DNA from: Amycolatopsis balhimycina FH 1894
GTDB lineage: Bacteria; Actinomycetota; Actinomycetes; Mycobacteriales; Pseudonocardiaceae
Direction of reading: 5' to 3'
DNA: 64,000 bases
Assembly (NCBI RefSeq): GCF_000384295.1
Contig: NZ_KB913037.1
Coordinates: 2,399,975 to 2,463,974, forward strand
Position 1 is the stretch's first letter, and the number at the start of each line of letters is the position of its first letter. Both the position numbers and the translations under genes were made by a program. Under the pieces are notes generated by a model that saw nothing but the letters and a program-made list of their open reading frames with translations, searched no databases and was not told the DNA's origin. Positions 17,279 through 26,935 of this stretch are shown here, one piece after another.

Positions 17279-19090
17279 ATCAATCTGCCCCGTAGAATCC
17301 TGCGCCGCCGGTTTACGGCTCCCGACGCGAGTCCAACGAGCTCGGAGGACGTGGGCGGCCGCCTTGGGCTCCCGCGTTCGCGTGAAGACGCCCTTCTTGT
17401 TTCCGTCGACCCGGTGGATGCCGTTCGTGGTGCGGAAGTCGGCGAAGTTCCACACGTGCTCACCGACCACACCCTCGACCCGGTCGAAGACCCGGTGGTG
17501 CATCTCGAAGAACGCCACCTGGTATTCCTCCGTCCACGGGATGTCCCACACCGAGTGCAGGCCGGGCAGGGTATCGGCGCCGTATTCGCTCATGATGATC
17601 GGCTTGCCGAACTTGCCCGCCCAGCCGGTGAGATCGCCCTCGAGGTACCGCTCGGCGGTCACGAGGTCGCCGTTGGCGACGTACCAGCCGTGGTAGCGGT
17701 TGAGGCAGACGACGTCGAACAGGTCGGCGATGCGATCGTCGCGGTAACTCGCCAACATGACGTTCGCATAGGTCACCGGCCGCGTCGGGTCGAGTTCGCG
17801 GGTCAGCCGCACGAGCGGTTCGAAGTACTCACGCGCACCGTCCTCGTGCGACGACGGCTCGTTGGCTATGCACCACATCACCACACTGGGGTGGTTCTTG
17901 TCCCGGGCGATCAGCTCGCGGATCGCTTGCGCGTGCGCGTTGCGGGTCTTGTCGTTCATCGTCTCCGGCGAGAACGTGGGCCGTTTCGGTCCGTTGGCCA
18001 AGCCCCCCTCGACGGCGAGGTTGAGCCCGACCGCCGCCGTCTCGTCGATGACGACGACGCCGTGCCGGTCGGCGAACTCGAGCACCTCCTCCGCGTACGG
18101 GTAGTGCGAGGTGCGGAACGAGTTGGCGCCGATCCACTCCAGCAACTGGAAATCGTGCACGAGGTAGGCACTGTCGTGGCCCTTGCCCCGCACCGCGGTG
18201 TCCTCGTGCTTGCCGAAGCCGGTGAAGTAGAACGGCGCGCCGTTGATGAGGAACTCGCTTCCCCGCACCTCGACGGTACGCACGCCGACCGCCACCGGAT
18301 ACGTGTCGGCCACGGTGTCACCATCGACCACCTCGACGATCAGCTCGTACAGGTAAGCCGCCCCCGGCTGCCACAACCGGACGTCGGGCACGCGCAGCAC
18401 ACCTCGCGTGCCCGAGGCGCTCGCCACCTCGGCCAGGGCGGCGTCGAGCAGCCGGACGCGCAGCTCGGCGGGCGCGCTCGTCGCCACCGTGTAGCCGACG
18501 ACTCCGGTGGAACCGTCCACGTCGGTCACGACGGTGACGTCCGTGACCCGTACCGAGGGGGCACTGTACAGCCACACCGAACGCGCTAGTCCGCCGTAGT
18601 TGTAGAAGTCGTGCAGGTACTTCTGCTGCCGGCGGCCGTCTTCGGTCACCGTGATCGAGCCAGGCGGGATCGTGGTGCCGGTCAGTTCGTTGCTCACCGC
18701 GATCGTCAGCCGGAACTCGCCGCCGGCGGTGACCACCTCGGTGATGTCGGCCTCGAACGGTGTGTAGCCACCCGCGTGCTCGGCCACCAGCTCGTCCCCG
18801 ACGTAGACCCGGCCGGCGTGCGTCGCGGCGTCCACGCGCACGAAGATGCGGTCGCCCGCCCACCCTCGCGGCACCCGCACCGACCGCTGATACCACACCC
18901 AGCCGACGTGATCGCGCACCGCCGGATCGACGAACAGATCATTGAAGCTGGCCGGTACGGCCGCCTCCAACGTGCTGTCGAGCGTGGCACGCCACGGTTC
19001 GTCGCCGGCGGCGCCATCGAGGGCGAACCGCCACAGCCCGTCAAGCGAGAGCAGCTCACGGGTCGCGGTGGCCTTGGCCTTCAGCATCAT
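17267..19090 (-). CDS. uidA: GH2 beta-glucuronidase
   Basis: A 607-residue GH2 enzyme with the three-domain layout of beta-glucuronidase: sugar-binding jelly roll, Ig-like domain, then barrel. The acid/base is E411 in MWCIANEPSSH and the nucleophile E502 in IIMSEYGADTLPG. The motif DGNKKGVFTR near the C-terminus matches the Asn-Lys pair (NKKG in E. coli GusA) that recognises the glucuronate carboxylate, supporting glucuronidase over galactosidase. It has no signal peptide. It is divergent from the Gfo/Idh/MocA gene across a spacer with a candidate operator. Confidence 0.9.
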   Translation of the reverse strand: MMLKAKATATRELLSLDGLWRFALDGAAGDEPWRATLDSTLEAAVPASFNDLFVDPAVRDHVGWVWYQRSVRVPRGWAGDRIFVRVDAATHAGRVYVGDELVAEHAGGYTPFEADITEVVTAGGEFRLTIAVSNELTGTTIPPGSITVTEDGRRQQKYLHDFYNYGGLARSVWLYSAPSVRVTDVTVVTDVDGSTGVVGYTVATSAPAELRVRLLDAALAEVASASGTRGVLRVPDVRLWQPGAAYLYELIVEVVDGDTVADTYPVAVGVRTVEVRGSEFLINGAPFYFTGFGKHEDTAVRGKGHDSAYLVHDFQLLEWIGANSFRTSHYPYAEEVLEFADRHGVVVIDETAAVGLNLAVEGGLANGPKRPTFSPETMNDKTRNAHAQAIRELIARDKNHPSVVMWCIANEPSSHEDGAREYFEPLVRLTRELDPTRPVTYANVMLASYRDDRIADLFDVVCLNRYHGWYVANGDLVTAERYLEGDLTGWAGKFGKPIIMSEYGADTLPGLHSVWDIPWTEEYQVAFFEMHHRVFDRVEGVVGEHVWNFADFRTTNGIHRVDGNKKGVFTRTREPKAAAHVLRARWTRVGSRKPAAQDSTGQIDSNN

Positions 19091-19144
19091 CTCTCCCTTA
19101 CCCCGGGCCCGGCAGCAGCGCCGGCCCTCTCCGCGAAGTGCTAC

Positions 19145-19164
19145 TTTTCGAGCCTAGCCGAAAA
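19145..19164. promoter_or_regulatory. Candidate operator between glucuronidase and oxidoreductase genes
   Basis: TTTTCG (19145-19150) and CGAAAA (19159-19164) form a six-base inverted repeat with an eight-base spacer, in an AT-richer patch of the 114-base divergent spacer. A regulator of both genes could bind here. The match is by eye and no regulator gene is adjacent. Confidence 0.4.
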
Positions 19165-19204
19165 TAGCAACACGATGCTAGATTGGCCGCGACGGGAGGT
19201 CCGG

Positions 19205-20248
19205 ATGGCGATACCACGGAGAATGCCGCGTCCCGGCGACCAAGCGCCGGGCTTCACCATCGGCGTCCTGGGCGCCGCGAAGATCGTCAAGGAGGCACTG
19301 CTGGCTCCCGCGGCCATTGTCGACGGTGTCGAGGTCGACGCGATCGCGGCCAGGAACGTCGGCCGCGCCGAGGCTTACGCCGCAGAGCACGGCATTGCCC
19401 GGGTGCTGCCTTCCTATGAACACGTGCTCGACGATCCCGGCATCGACGCCGTCTACCTGCCGGCCCCGAGCGCGCTGCACGGGTACTGGATGCGCCGCGC
19501 GCTCGACGCCGGCAAACACGTCCTGTGCGAAAAACCGTTCACTGCCAACGCCGGAGAGTCGGCTGAGATCGCGGAGCTGGCCGAGGACACCGGTCTCGTC
19601 GTCATGGAGGCGTTCCACTCCCGGCACCATCCGATGTGGACCCGGCTGACCGAGATCGTCGGCTCCGGTGCGCTCGGGGAGATCCACGAGGCCAGTGCCC
19701 GGTTCTGTGTGACACACCTCGATGCCGGGGCCATCCAGTGGCAACGGGAGCTGGGCGGCGGCGCGTTGCTGGATCTCGGGTGCTATCCCGTGCACCTGCT
19801 TCGTTTCCTGTTCGGCGAACCGCGGGTCACCGCGGCACGAGCACGCGACATCGATGGTGTCGACGCGTCGATGAAAGCAGAACTCGCCTTCCCTGGCTCC
19901 GTGTCCGGTCACGTCGAGGCGAGCATGTGGGCCGAGGACGCCCGCGGGGCGGAACTCCGGGTCACCGGATCCGCGGGGGTGCTGCACGTGCGGATGCCGT
20001 ACCACCCGCACTTCCACGGCCTGATCACCCTTACCACCGAGGAAGAAGTGCTCACCGAGCCGGGCAACCCGCGCACCACCTACAGCTTCCAGCTGGAGAG
20101 GTTCCGCGATGCCGTCCGTGACGGCGCGCCCGTCGTCACGGACGCGCGCGAAGCCACCGCAAGAATGCATGTCATCGACGCGATCTACCGCGCGGCCGGC
20201 ATGCAGCCCAGGGAACCGCTGAATCCGGAGAATCCTTCGGCCACCTGA
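19205..20248 (+). CDS. Gfo/Idh/MocA-family NAD(P)-dependent sugar oxidoreductase
   Basis: A protein of about 347 residues. The N-terminal Rossmann fold (TIGVLGAAKIVKEALLAPA) is followed by the family motif CEKPFTANAGE, whose Lys is catalytic, and by ALLDLGCYPVHLLRF. The family oxidises sugars or cyclitols at a ring carbon. The frame is open further upstream, but the ATG at 19205 has GGGAGG five bases upstream and starts just before the domain. The substrate is unknown; the divergent glucuronidase and downstream transporter and glycosidases point to a sugar released from a glycoside. Confidence 0.87.
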   Translation: MAIPRRMPRPGDQAPGFTIGVLGAAKIVKEALLAPAAIVDGVEVDAIAARNVGRAEAYAAEHGIARVLPSYEHVLDDPGIDAVYLPAPSALHGYWMRRALDAGKHVLCEKPFTANAGESAEIAELAEDTGLVVMEAFHSRHHPMWTRLTEIVGSGALGEIHEASARFCVTHLDAGAIQWQRELGGGALLDLGCYPVHLLRFLFGEPRVTAARARDIDGVDASMKAELAFPGSVSGHVEASMWAEDARGAELRVTGSAGVLHVRMPYHPHFHGLITLTTEEEVLTEPGNPRTTYSFQLERFRDAVRDGAPVVTDAREATARMHVIDAIYRAAGMQPREPLNPENPSAT

Positions 20249-20303
20249 GGACGAACGACGGCCTGTTCCCGCGCCGGCGCTGACTGATCAAGGAGGATCA
20301 CCG

Positions 20304-21647
20304 ATGCCGCACCCGGAGCCCACCAGCCCGATCCCCGCCGCCCTCCCGCCGCCCACAGAGGCGAAGGAGCGGCCCTGGCTCGGCTCTTCACCCGGCACGG
20401 CCGACGCGGACCTGCCGAAGGTCAGCCCGCGATACGTCTTCCTGCTGGTGCTCGCGAGCCTCGGCACTTGGATGGCCTACGTCGCCCCGATGTCCTACTC
20501 GCTCACGATCAGGCTCCACCAGATCGCGCCGGGGCATGCCGAGTACCTCGGCTACCTCACCGGTATCGGCGGTGTGGTATCGCTCGTGCTCAATCCGTTC
20601 GTCGGCGTGCTGTCCGACCGCACTCGATCGAGGCTCGGACGGCGGCGTCCCTATCTCATCGCGGGCACGCTTGCCGGCCTCGCGGCGCTGCTGGTGCTGG
20701 CCGTCGCCCCGAACGTGGCCCTGCTCGGCGCCGGCTGGGTGCTGGCGGTGATCGGCTGGCAGACCGTCATGGCCGCGATCACCACGCTCCAGGCCGACAA
20801 ACTACCCGAGCACCAGCGCGGCAAGGTCTCCGGAATCACCGGGCTCGCGCAGATGGTGGCATCGGCACTGGGAGTCGCCGTCGCGACCACGCTGGTGGGC
20901 AACAATCTTCTTCTGCTGCTGGTGCCGGGGCTGATCGGACTGCTGCTGGTCCTGCCGCTGGCGGTCCGGCCCCAGGACCCCGACGGCCGGACGATCACGC
21001 TGCCCGAAGACAAGATCGGCATCCGGCTGCTGTTCGCCAAGTACCTGTTCGACCCGCGACGGCACCGCGACTTCGCATGGAACTGGCTCGGCCGGTTCGT
21101 CTTCTACATCGGCATGACCTTCAACACCACCTATCTGGCCTTCTTCCTGGCGCAACGACTCGGTGTCTCCGTGGAGCGCATCGGTGGCACCATCACGGCC
21201 ATCTCGGGTGCGGGCGTACTGGCCACGATGCTCGGCGCGCTCGCCGGCGGCATACTGTCGGACCGGCTCCGGCGGCGGCGCCTGTTCGTCCTGTTGTCGG
21301 GTCTCCTCTTCTGCGTCGGCGCTCTCCTCATGGTGAGCTCACCCAGCTTCGCCGTTCTCGTCGCCGGTTCGGCGTTGACGAGCCTGGCGCTGGGCATGTT
21401 CTCCGCCGTGGACCAAGCCGTGGTCCTGGACGTGCTGCCCAGCCGCGCCGAGGCCGGCCGGTTCATCGGCATCGTCAACTACGCACAGCAGATCCCGCAC
21501 GCCGTCGCCCCACTCGCCGCCTCCGTGCTGCTCGGCATCGGCGCGGCCGGGGACGAGAAGAACTACAGCGTGCTCTACCTCGCCGGTGGGGCGCTCACTC
21601 TGATCGGAGGACTCATCGTCATGGTCAAGGTCAAGGGAAGCCGGTGA
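20304..21647 (+). CDS. MFS sugar transporter
   Basis: A 447-residue major facilitator protein with about 12 membrane segments after a ~40-residue proline-rich cytoplasmic N-terminus. The loop between segments 2 and 3 reads SDRTRSRLGRRRPYL, a signature of the GPH/SLC45-like disaccharide transporters. The start has an ideal AAGGAGG site. The next gene, a GH1 glycosidase, begins five bases after its stop, so the pair probably imports and hydrolyses the same glycoside. Specific substrate not determined. Confidence 0.85.
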   Translation: MPHPEPTSPIPAALPPPTEAKERPWLGSSPGTADADLPKVSPRYVFLLVLASLGTWMAYVAPMSYSLTIRLHQIAPGHAEYLGYLTGIGGVVSLVLNPFVGVLSDRTRSRLGRRRPYLIAGTLAGLAALLVLAVAPNVALLGAGWVLAVIGWQTVMAAITTLQADKLPEHQRGKVSGITGLAQMVASALGVAVATTLVGNNLLLLLVPGLIGLLLVLPLAVRPQDPDGRTITLPEDKIGIRLLFAKYLFDPRRHRDFAWNWLGRFVFYIGMTFNTTYLAFFLAQRLGVSVERIGGTITAISGAGVLATMLGALAGGILSDRLRRRRLFVLLSGLLFCVGALLMVSSPSFAVLVAGSALTSLALGMFSAVDQAVVLDVLPSRAEAGRFIGIVNYAQQIPHAVAPLAASVLLGIGAAGDEKNYSVLYLAGGALTLIGGLIVMVKVKGSR

Positions 21648-21651
21648 CAGC

Positions 21652-22833
21652 GTGACCGAACTGCCGGCCGGATTCCTGTGGGGCGCGTCGACGGCGGCGC
21701 ACCAGATCGAAGGCAACAACGTCAACAGCGACTGGTGGGTGCGGGAGCAGCGGATCCCGCAGCTGGACCGCAGCGGGGACGCCTGCGACAGCTACCACCG
21801 GTACGCCGAGGACATGCGGCTGCTTGCCGAGGTGGGCTTGACCGCCTACCGGTTCAGCGTCGAATGGGCACGCATCGAGCCGGCGGAGGGCCACATCTCA
21901 CGCGCGGAGCTGACCCACTACCGGCGCATGATCACCACCGCGCTGGAGCTGGGACTGACGCCGGTGGTGACGCTGCACCATTTCACCCATCCCCGCTGGT
22001 TCGCCGAGGACGGCGGGTGGATGGGCCCGAACGCGATCGACCGCTTCCGCCGGTACGTCGAGGCCGTGTCGTCCATTTTGGACGACGTGAACTGGGTGTG
22101 CACGGTGAACGAGCCGAACATGCTCGCCGTCATCGTGGGGCTCGCCGCGCAGTACGCGCACAGCCCCACCGTCGACCGGGAACGACCGCGGGTGCTGCCG
22201 TCGCCGGACCCCGAGATCGGGCGGCGCCTCGTCGCAGCGCATCACGCGGCGCGCGAGATCCTGAAGGACCGCACTCGAGCCGCTGTCGGGTGGGCGGTCG
22301 CCTGCCAGGCGTTCACAGCCGTACCGGAGAACGAGGCGAAGCTGGCCGAGGTGCGGTACGTCTACGAGGACCTGTATCTCGAGGCCTCGCGCGACGACGA
22401 CTTCATCGGGGTGCAGGCGTACCGGAGCCGTGAGGTCGACGCCCGTGGCATCGTCCCGCACTCGCCGAGCCCCGACGACACGCTGACCGGGTGGGCGTAC
22501 CGTCCCGACGCACTCGGCATCGCGGTGCGGCACGCGTGGCAGGTCACCGGCGGCGTCCCGGTCCTGGTCACCGAGAACGGGATCGCGACCGCCGACGACA
22601 GCCGTCGCATCGCCTACACCTCGGAGGCACTGCGGCACCTGTTCGCGGCGATCGACGACGGCGTCGACGTGCGCGGCTACCTGCATTGGTCCGCGTTGGA
22701 CAACTACGAATGGGGTGACTGGAAGCCCACCTTCGGCCTGATCGCGGTCGACCGGGAGACCTTCGCCCGCACCCCGAAACCGAGCCTGGCCTGGCTGGGG
22801 GAACGCGCCCGGAAAGGGACACTTGAGGACTGA
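21652..22833 (+). CDS. GH1 beta-glycosidase
   Basis: A 393-residue GH1 barrel, compact for a family that usually has about 450 residues. It starts PAGFLWGASTAAHQIEGNN. The acid/base is E154 in CTVNEPNM and the nucleophile E308 in VLVTENGIAT. The substrate-contact region LDNYEWGDW is present near the C-terminus. The GTG start follows the transporter stop immediately, and its own stop overlaps the region before the LacZ-type gene, so MFS, GH1 and GH2 genes form one operon. Glucoside or galactoside preference is unknown. Confidence 0.9.
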   Translation: MTELPAGFLWGASTAAHQIEGNNVNSDWWVREQRIPQLDRSGDACDSYHRYAEDMRLLAEVGLTAYRFSVEWARIEPAEGHISRAELTHYRRMITTALELGLTPVVTLHHFTHPRWFAEDGGWMGPNAIDRFRRYVEAVSSILDDVNWVCTVNEPNMLAVIVGLAAQYAHSPTVDRERPRVLPSPDPEIGRRLVAAHHAAREILKDRTRAAVGWAVACQAFTAVPENEAKLAEVRYVYEDLYLEASRDDDFIGVQAYRSREVDARGIVPHSPSPDDTLTGWAYRPDALGIAVRHAWQVTGGVPVLVTENGIATADDSRRIAYTSEALRHLFAAIDDGVDVRGYLHWSALDNYEWGDWKPTFGLIAVDRETFARTPKPSLAWLGERARKGTLED

Positions 22834-22834
22834 G

Positions 22835-25800
22835 ATGACCGACATCACCGAGATGCCCGCCGACGGTTCCGGATTCCACCCCGTCGGGCGGCTGCCGATG
22901 CACTCGATCCCGCGGGCGCCGGAGGTCGTGCTGGACGGCGACTGGGACTTCCAGCTGCTCCCGGGCCCGCACCACCCGGTCGGCGAGGAGTGGAAAGTCG
23001 TCCCGGTCCCGAGCCTGTGGACTATGCGCGAGACCGAGGACCGGCCGCACTACACCAATGTGCCGATGCCGTTCGACGAGGTGCCGCCGACGATCCCGGC
23101 GCGCAACCCCACCGGGGTCTACCGCCGCTCGTTCGACCTCTCCCCCGCCGCGGGCCGCCGGGTGATCCTGCACGTCGGTGCCGCGGAGGGGCTGCTGCGC
23201 GGGTTCGTCAACGGCACACCGGTCGGCGTGAGCACCGACTCCCACCTGGCCGCGGAGTTCGACATCACCGACGCCTGCACCGCCGACGAGAACACGGTGG
23301 AGCTGGTGGTGTCGAAGTGGTCGTCAGTGTCCTATCTGGAGGACCAGGACCATTGGTGGCAGTCGGGCATCAGCCGCTCCGTCCACCTCTACACGGTGCC
23401 GGAGGTCCGGCTGGCCGACCTGTCCGTGGTGGCCGACTTCGATCCGGAAACGCGGCGGGGCAGCCTGCGGGCCGTGATCACCACGGCCGGGCTGGACCAC
23501 CTGTTCGACCTCGGCTGGCAGCTGCGCGCCGAAGTCCTGGGCCGCGAGCTGACGGTGCCGGTGACGCCGCGCCGCCCCGCTCCCGCCCTGCCTCGGCTGC
23601 CCGACGACCGGTCGGCGCGGCCGGAACCCCGGCTGCCGGCCGACTACCTCGACTTGATCAGCGTCAACGCCGCCGACGCACCCGTACCCGCTCACCTGAC
23701 GGGCCAGGCCGCGCGGCTCGAAGAGGCCATGACCCCGGCACCGTGTGCCGGGACGGTCCGGATCACGCTGGACGACCTCGAAGTCGATCCGTGGTCTGCG
23801 GAGCGGCCGCACCTGGAAGACCTCGCCGTTCAGCTCATCGCACCCGACGGCACCGTGGCCGACGAGGCACGCATCAGCATCGGCTTCCGGCGGGTGCGCA
23901 TCGAGGGCCGGGACCTGCTGGTCAACGGCAAGCGCATCATGATCCAGGGCGTCAACCGGCACGATGTCGAGCCGCGGACCGGCCGGGTGCTGTCCCGGGA
24001 GACCATGCTCGCTGAACTGTCCCTGCTGAAGCGGTTCAACGTCAACGCGATCCGCACCTCCCACTACCCCAACGACCCCGCCTTCCTCGACCTCTGCGAC
24101 GAGATCGGGTTCTACGTCGTCGACGAGGCCGACATCGAAGGCCACGCCTTCGCCCCCACGCTGTGCGACGACCCGCGGTACTTGACCGCCTTCCTGGACC
24201 GCGTGTCCCGCATGGTGCTGCGGGACCGCAACCACCCGTCGGTGATCCTGTGGTCGCTGGGCAACGAGACCGGCCACGGTGCCAACCACGACGCCGCGGC
24301 CGGCTGGCTGCGCCGGTTCGACCCCACCCGTCCGCTCCACTACGAAGGCGCGATCTCCACCGACTGGCACGCCGGGCACACCGCGACCGACGTCGTGTGC
24401 CCGATGTACCCGTCCTTCCAAGCCCTGGAAGCATTCGCCACCGACCCACGCGCGGACCGTCCCGTCATCCTGTGCGAGTACGCCTTCACGCTGGGCAACT
24501 CGACGGGTGGGCTCGCCCGCTACTGGGAGCTGTTCGAGTCGCTGCCGACGCTGCAGGGCGGGTTCATCTGGGGTTTCAAGGACCACGGACTCGACCCCGA
24601 CGGCGACGGCCGGTACCGCTACGGCGGCGACTTCGGCGACGAACCGAACGACGGGCCCTTCCTGCTGTACGGGCTCGTCTTCGCCGACCTCACCCCGAAA
24701 CCCGCGCTGTACGAGGCTCGCGGCCTGTTCAGCCCCGCCCGGATCGTCTCGACCGCCGACGACGTCCTCGCTGGCCGGCTCACCATCCGCAACCGGCAGG
24801 CGTTCGCCGACCTGTCCGCCTACACCTTCGAAGTCCACGTCGAGACCGCGACCGGCCCGCAAGGCGCGATCACGATCGAAGCCGGTCACGTCCCCGCGGG
24901 CAGCGAGAAAACCATCGAGATCCCGTCCGCGCTGCGTGAACTGCTCGTCACGGCAGACCCGCTCGCGCTGACACTCAGCTTGCGTACGCGAAACCCAGCG
25001 ATCTGGGCGCCGGAGGGCACGACGATCTCGGTCCTTCAGGTCGCCCTGCCCCGACGTCTGCCGCCTCTCCCGGAGGCCGCCGGAACGATCGTCGAGGTCG
25101 ACGACACCGGGGCGATCTCGCACCCGCTGCTCCGCGAGGCACCCCGCCTCTGCCTGTGGCGCGCGCTCACCAACAACGACCGGTCCGTCGCCATGGACCA
25201 GCGCTTCGTCCGCAGCGGGCTCTTCCGGCTCACCACCAAGACCGTCGACGTCGACCGCTCCGGCGACGGGGTCACGGTGTCCACTGTGTACACCGCCGCA
25301 TTCGGGGAGGAGGTACTGCACCGGCGCACGATCACCGCGCTCGCCGACGGTGACTACGTGTTCGCCGAACACGTCACCCTGCCCGAGAGCACCGAGGACG
25401 TCCTCCGCGTCGGCGTGGAGTTCACCCTCGCCGAGGGCATCGCCGACGCGGGCTGGGCCGGGCTGGGCCCCTGGGAGAACTATCCCGACCGCCGGACGTC
25501 GGCCTTGCTCGGCGCGTGGCACAGCACCATCGACGACCTCGCCGTGCCCTACCTGCGCCCGCAGGAGAACGGCGGCCGCGGCGAGGTGACGGACCTGCGG
25601 CTGACCGGACCCGCCGGCACGGTGCGCACCACACACGCCACACCGCTGCACGTCACCGTGGCCCGCAACAGTGTCGACGAACTCGAAACCGCGGACCACT
25701 GGTGGGAACTCCCCCATCGCGACACCACGATCGTCCACCTCGACGTCGCCCACCGCGGTGTCGGGACCGGGGCGCTCGGCCCCGACACCCTGCCCGGGTA

Positions 25801-25870
25801 CCGGCTGACCGGGCGGGACTACAGCTGGACGTGGCGTCTCCGGCTGACCGGCGCCGCACCACCCGAGTAG
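22835..25870 (+). CDS. GH2 beta-galactosidase (LacZ type)
   Basis: A protein of about 1011 residues with the five-domain LacZ architecture. The acid/base lies in LWSLGNETGHG (E478) and the nucleophile in VILCEYAFTLGNS (E548). The ending GRDYSWTWRLRL is typical of the C-terminal beta-sandwich. The ATG at 22835 is preferred because GAGG lies six bases upstream; a TTG at 22823 would overlap the GH1 gene. It has no export signal. It closes the MFS-GH1-GH2 operon. Relative to E. coli LacZ, the nucleophile loop reads AFTLGNS rather than AHAMGNS. Confidence 0.9.
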   Translation: MTDITEMPADGSGFHPVGRLPMHSIPRAPEVVLDGDWDFQLLPGPHHPVGEEWKVVPVPSLWTMRETEDRPHYTNVPMPFDEVPPTIPARNPTGVYRRSFDLSPAAGRRVILHVGAAEGLLRGFVNGTPVGVSTDSHLAAEFDITDACTADENTVELVVSKWSSVSYLEDQDHWWQSGISRSVHLYTVPEVRLADLSVVADFDPETRRGSLRAVITTAGLDHLFDLGWQLRAEVLGRELTVPVTPRRPAPALPRLPDDRSARPEPRLPADYLDLISVNAADAPVPAHLTGQAARLEEAMTPAPCAGTVRITLDDLEVDPWSAERPHLEDLAVQLIAPDGTVADEARISIGFRRVRIEGRDLLVNGKRIMIQGVNRHDVEPRTGRVLSRETMLAELSLLKRFNVNAIRTSHYPNDPAFLDLCDEIGFYVVDEADIEGHAFAPTLCDDPRYLTAFLDRVSRMVLRDRNHPSVILWSLGNETGHGANHDAAAGWLRRFDPTRPLHYEGAISTDWHAGHTATDVVCPMYPSFQALEAFATDPRADRPVILCEYAFTLGNSTGGLARYWELFESLPTLQGGFIWGFKDHGLDPDGDGRYRYGGDFGDEPNDGPFLLYGLVFADLTPKPALYEARGLFSPARIVSTADDVLAGRLTIRNRQAFADLSAYTFEVHVETATGPQGAITIEAGHVPAGSEKTIEIPSALRELLVTADPLALTLSLRTRNPAIWAPEGTTISVLQVALPRRLPPLPEAAGTIVEVDDTGAISHPLLREAPRLCLWRALTNNDRSVAMDQRFVRSGLFRLTTKTVDVDRSGDGVTVSTVYTAAFGEEVLHRRTITALADGDYVFAEHVTLPESTEDVLRVGVEFTLAEGIADAGWAGLGPWENYPDRRTSALLGAWHSTIDDLAVPYLRPQENGGRGEVTDLRLTGPAGTVRTTHATPLHVTVARNSVDELETADHWWELPHRDTTIVHLDVAHRGVGTGALGPDTLPGYRLTGRDYSWTWRLRLTGAAPPE

Positions 25871-25880
25871 CCACGGCACC

Positions 25881-25897
25881 CGGGCGACATCGGCCCG
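25881..25897. terminator. Weak hairpin between convergent LacZ-type and ADH genes
   Basis: CGGGC (25881-25885) can pair with GCCCG (25893-25897) across a seven-base loop in the 30-base gap between two convergent genes. The stem is short and there is no T-tract, so it is only a possible terminator. Confidence 0.3.
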
Positions 25898-25900
25898 CGC

Positions 25901-26935
25901 CTACCGCTCGAGGCGCGGGTCGATGTGGATCTTCGGCCCGGGGCCGGCACCGGGTGGGCGCCGGCCGGCCAGCACGGCGCCCACCTGGCCGAGGCCGACG
26001 GTCGCGGCGACCAGGGGCCGGGGGTCGACGGAACCGTCGGCGTAGGCGCGGATCGTGGCGTCCAGACCGGGTGAGGCGGACAGGATGCCGACCGCGGTCA
26101 CGTCCTTCAGGGCGAGCGTGCGCGTGTCGATCCGGCTGGGCTCGCCGGCCAGGCCGATGTAGACGACGCGGCCGCCCGGCTCGACCAGGTCGAGAGCCAG
26201 GGACGGCAGCTGGGCAGCGTTCGAAGCGTCGATCACCGCGTCGAACGGCAGTTCCGGGAGGGTGTCCTCGCACCACACGTGGGCAAAGCCGAGTGCGCCG
26301 GAGAAGGCGAGGGACGCCTCGTTGTTGCCCATGAGGTGGACTTCGGCACCGGCGGCGCGGGCGAACATCGCGACCAGCACCCCGATGGTTCCCGGCCCGA
26401 GGACCAGCACCCGGTCTCCGGGCGCCGGGTCGGCGGCCTGCGCGGCCCGCAGCGCGTTGCCGCCGGGCTCCACCAGCGCACCGAGGACGGCGTCGACGGT
26501 GTCAGGCAGGGCGTGCAACGAGGAGACCGGCACCGCCAGCTGCTCGGCGAGAGCACCGGGACGGCCGTCGCGCACGCCGACCTCCTGCCGCCGCTGGCAC
26601 ACGTGCCGGTGGCCCCGGCGGCACCGGCGGCAGGTGCCGCAGCCGAGCATCGTGTCACCCATGACCCGGCGGCCGGTCCACGCCGGGTCGACCCCGGCGC
26701 CGACCGCCGCCACGCGGCCGGACCATTCGTGGCCGAGGCGCATCGGGAAAGACGAATGGCCCTGGTGGAGGTAGGCCATCTCGCCGGTGAAGAACTCCAT
26801 GTCGGTGCCGCACACCCCGGCCCGCTCGACGTCGACCACGACCTCTCCGGCGGCGGGTACCGGCGCCTGAACCTCCCGCACCTCGTAACAGCCCGGAGCC
26901 GTGAGGACGAACGCCCGCATGCTCGCGGTGCTCAC
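25901..26935 (-). CDS. Zinc-dependent medium-chain alcohol/sugar dehydrogenase
   Basis: A 344-residue MDR dehydrogenase. The catalytic zinc site is visible as AGVCGTDMEFF (C42) and RLGHEWSG (H69, E70). The structural zinc site is LGCGTCRRCRRGHRHVC with four Cys. The NAD-binding motif is LGPGTIGVLVAMFARAAG. The GTG at 26935 overlaps the FAH gene stop by four bases; ATG at 26920 is an alternative. The family includes sorbitol, threonine and L-fucose or L-rhamnose-type sugar dehydrogenases. Being last in a glycan operon with a diketo-acid hydrolase, it may oxidise the released deoxysugar, but this is inferred. Confidence 0.85.
   Translation of the reverse strand: MSTASMRAFVLTAPGCYEVREVQAPVPAAGEVVVDVERAGVCGTDMEFFTGEMAYLHQGHSSFPMRLGHEWSGRVAAVGAGVDPAWTGRRVMGDTMLGCGTCRRCRRGHRHVCQRRQEVGVRDGRPGALAEQLAVPVSSLHALPDTVDAVLGALVEPGGNALRAAQAADPAPGDRVLVLGPGTIGVLVAMFARAAGAEVHLMGNNEASLAFSGALGFAHVWCEDTLPELPFDAVIDASNAAQLPSLALDLVEPGGRVVYIGLAGEPSRIDTRTLALKDVTAVGILSASPGLDATIRAYADGSVDPRPLVAATVGLGQVGAVLAGRRPPGAGPGPKIHIDPRLER

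Noticed and set aside
23324..25879. An 851-codon minus-strand open frame.
   Set aside because: It is antisense to the LacZ-type gene, which has both catalytic Glu residues.
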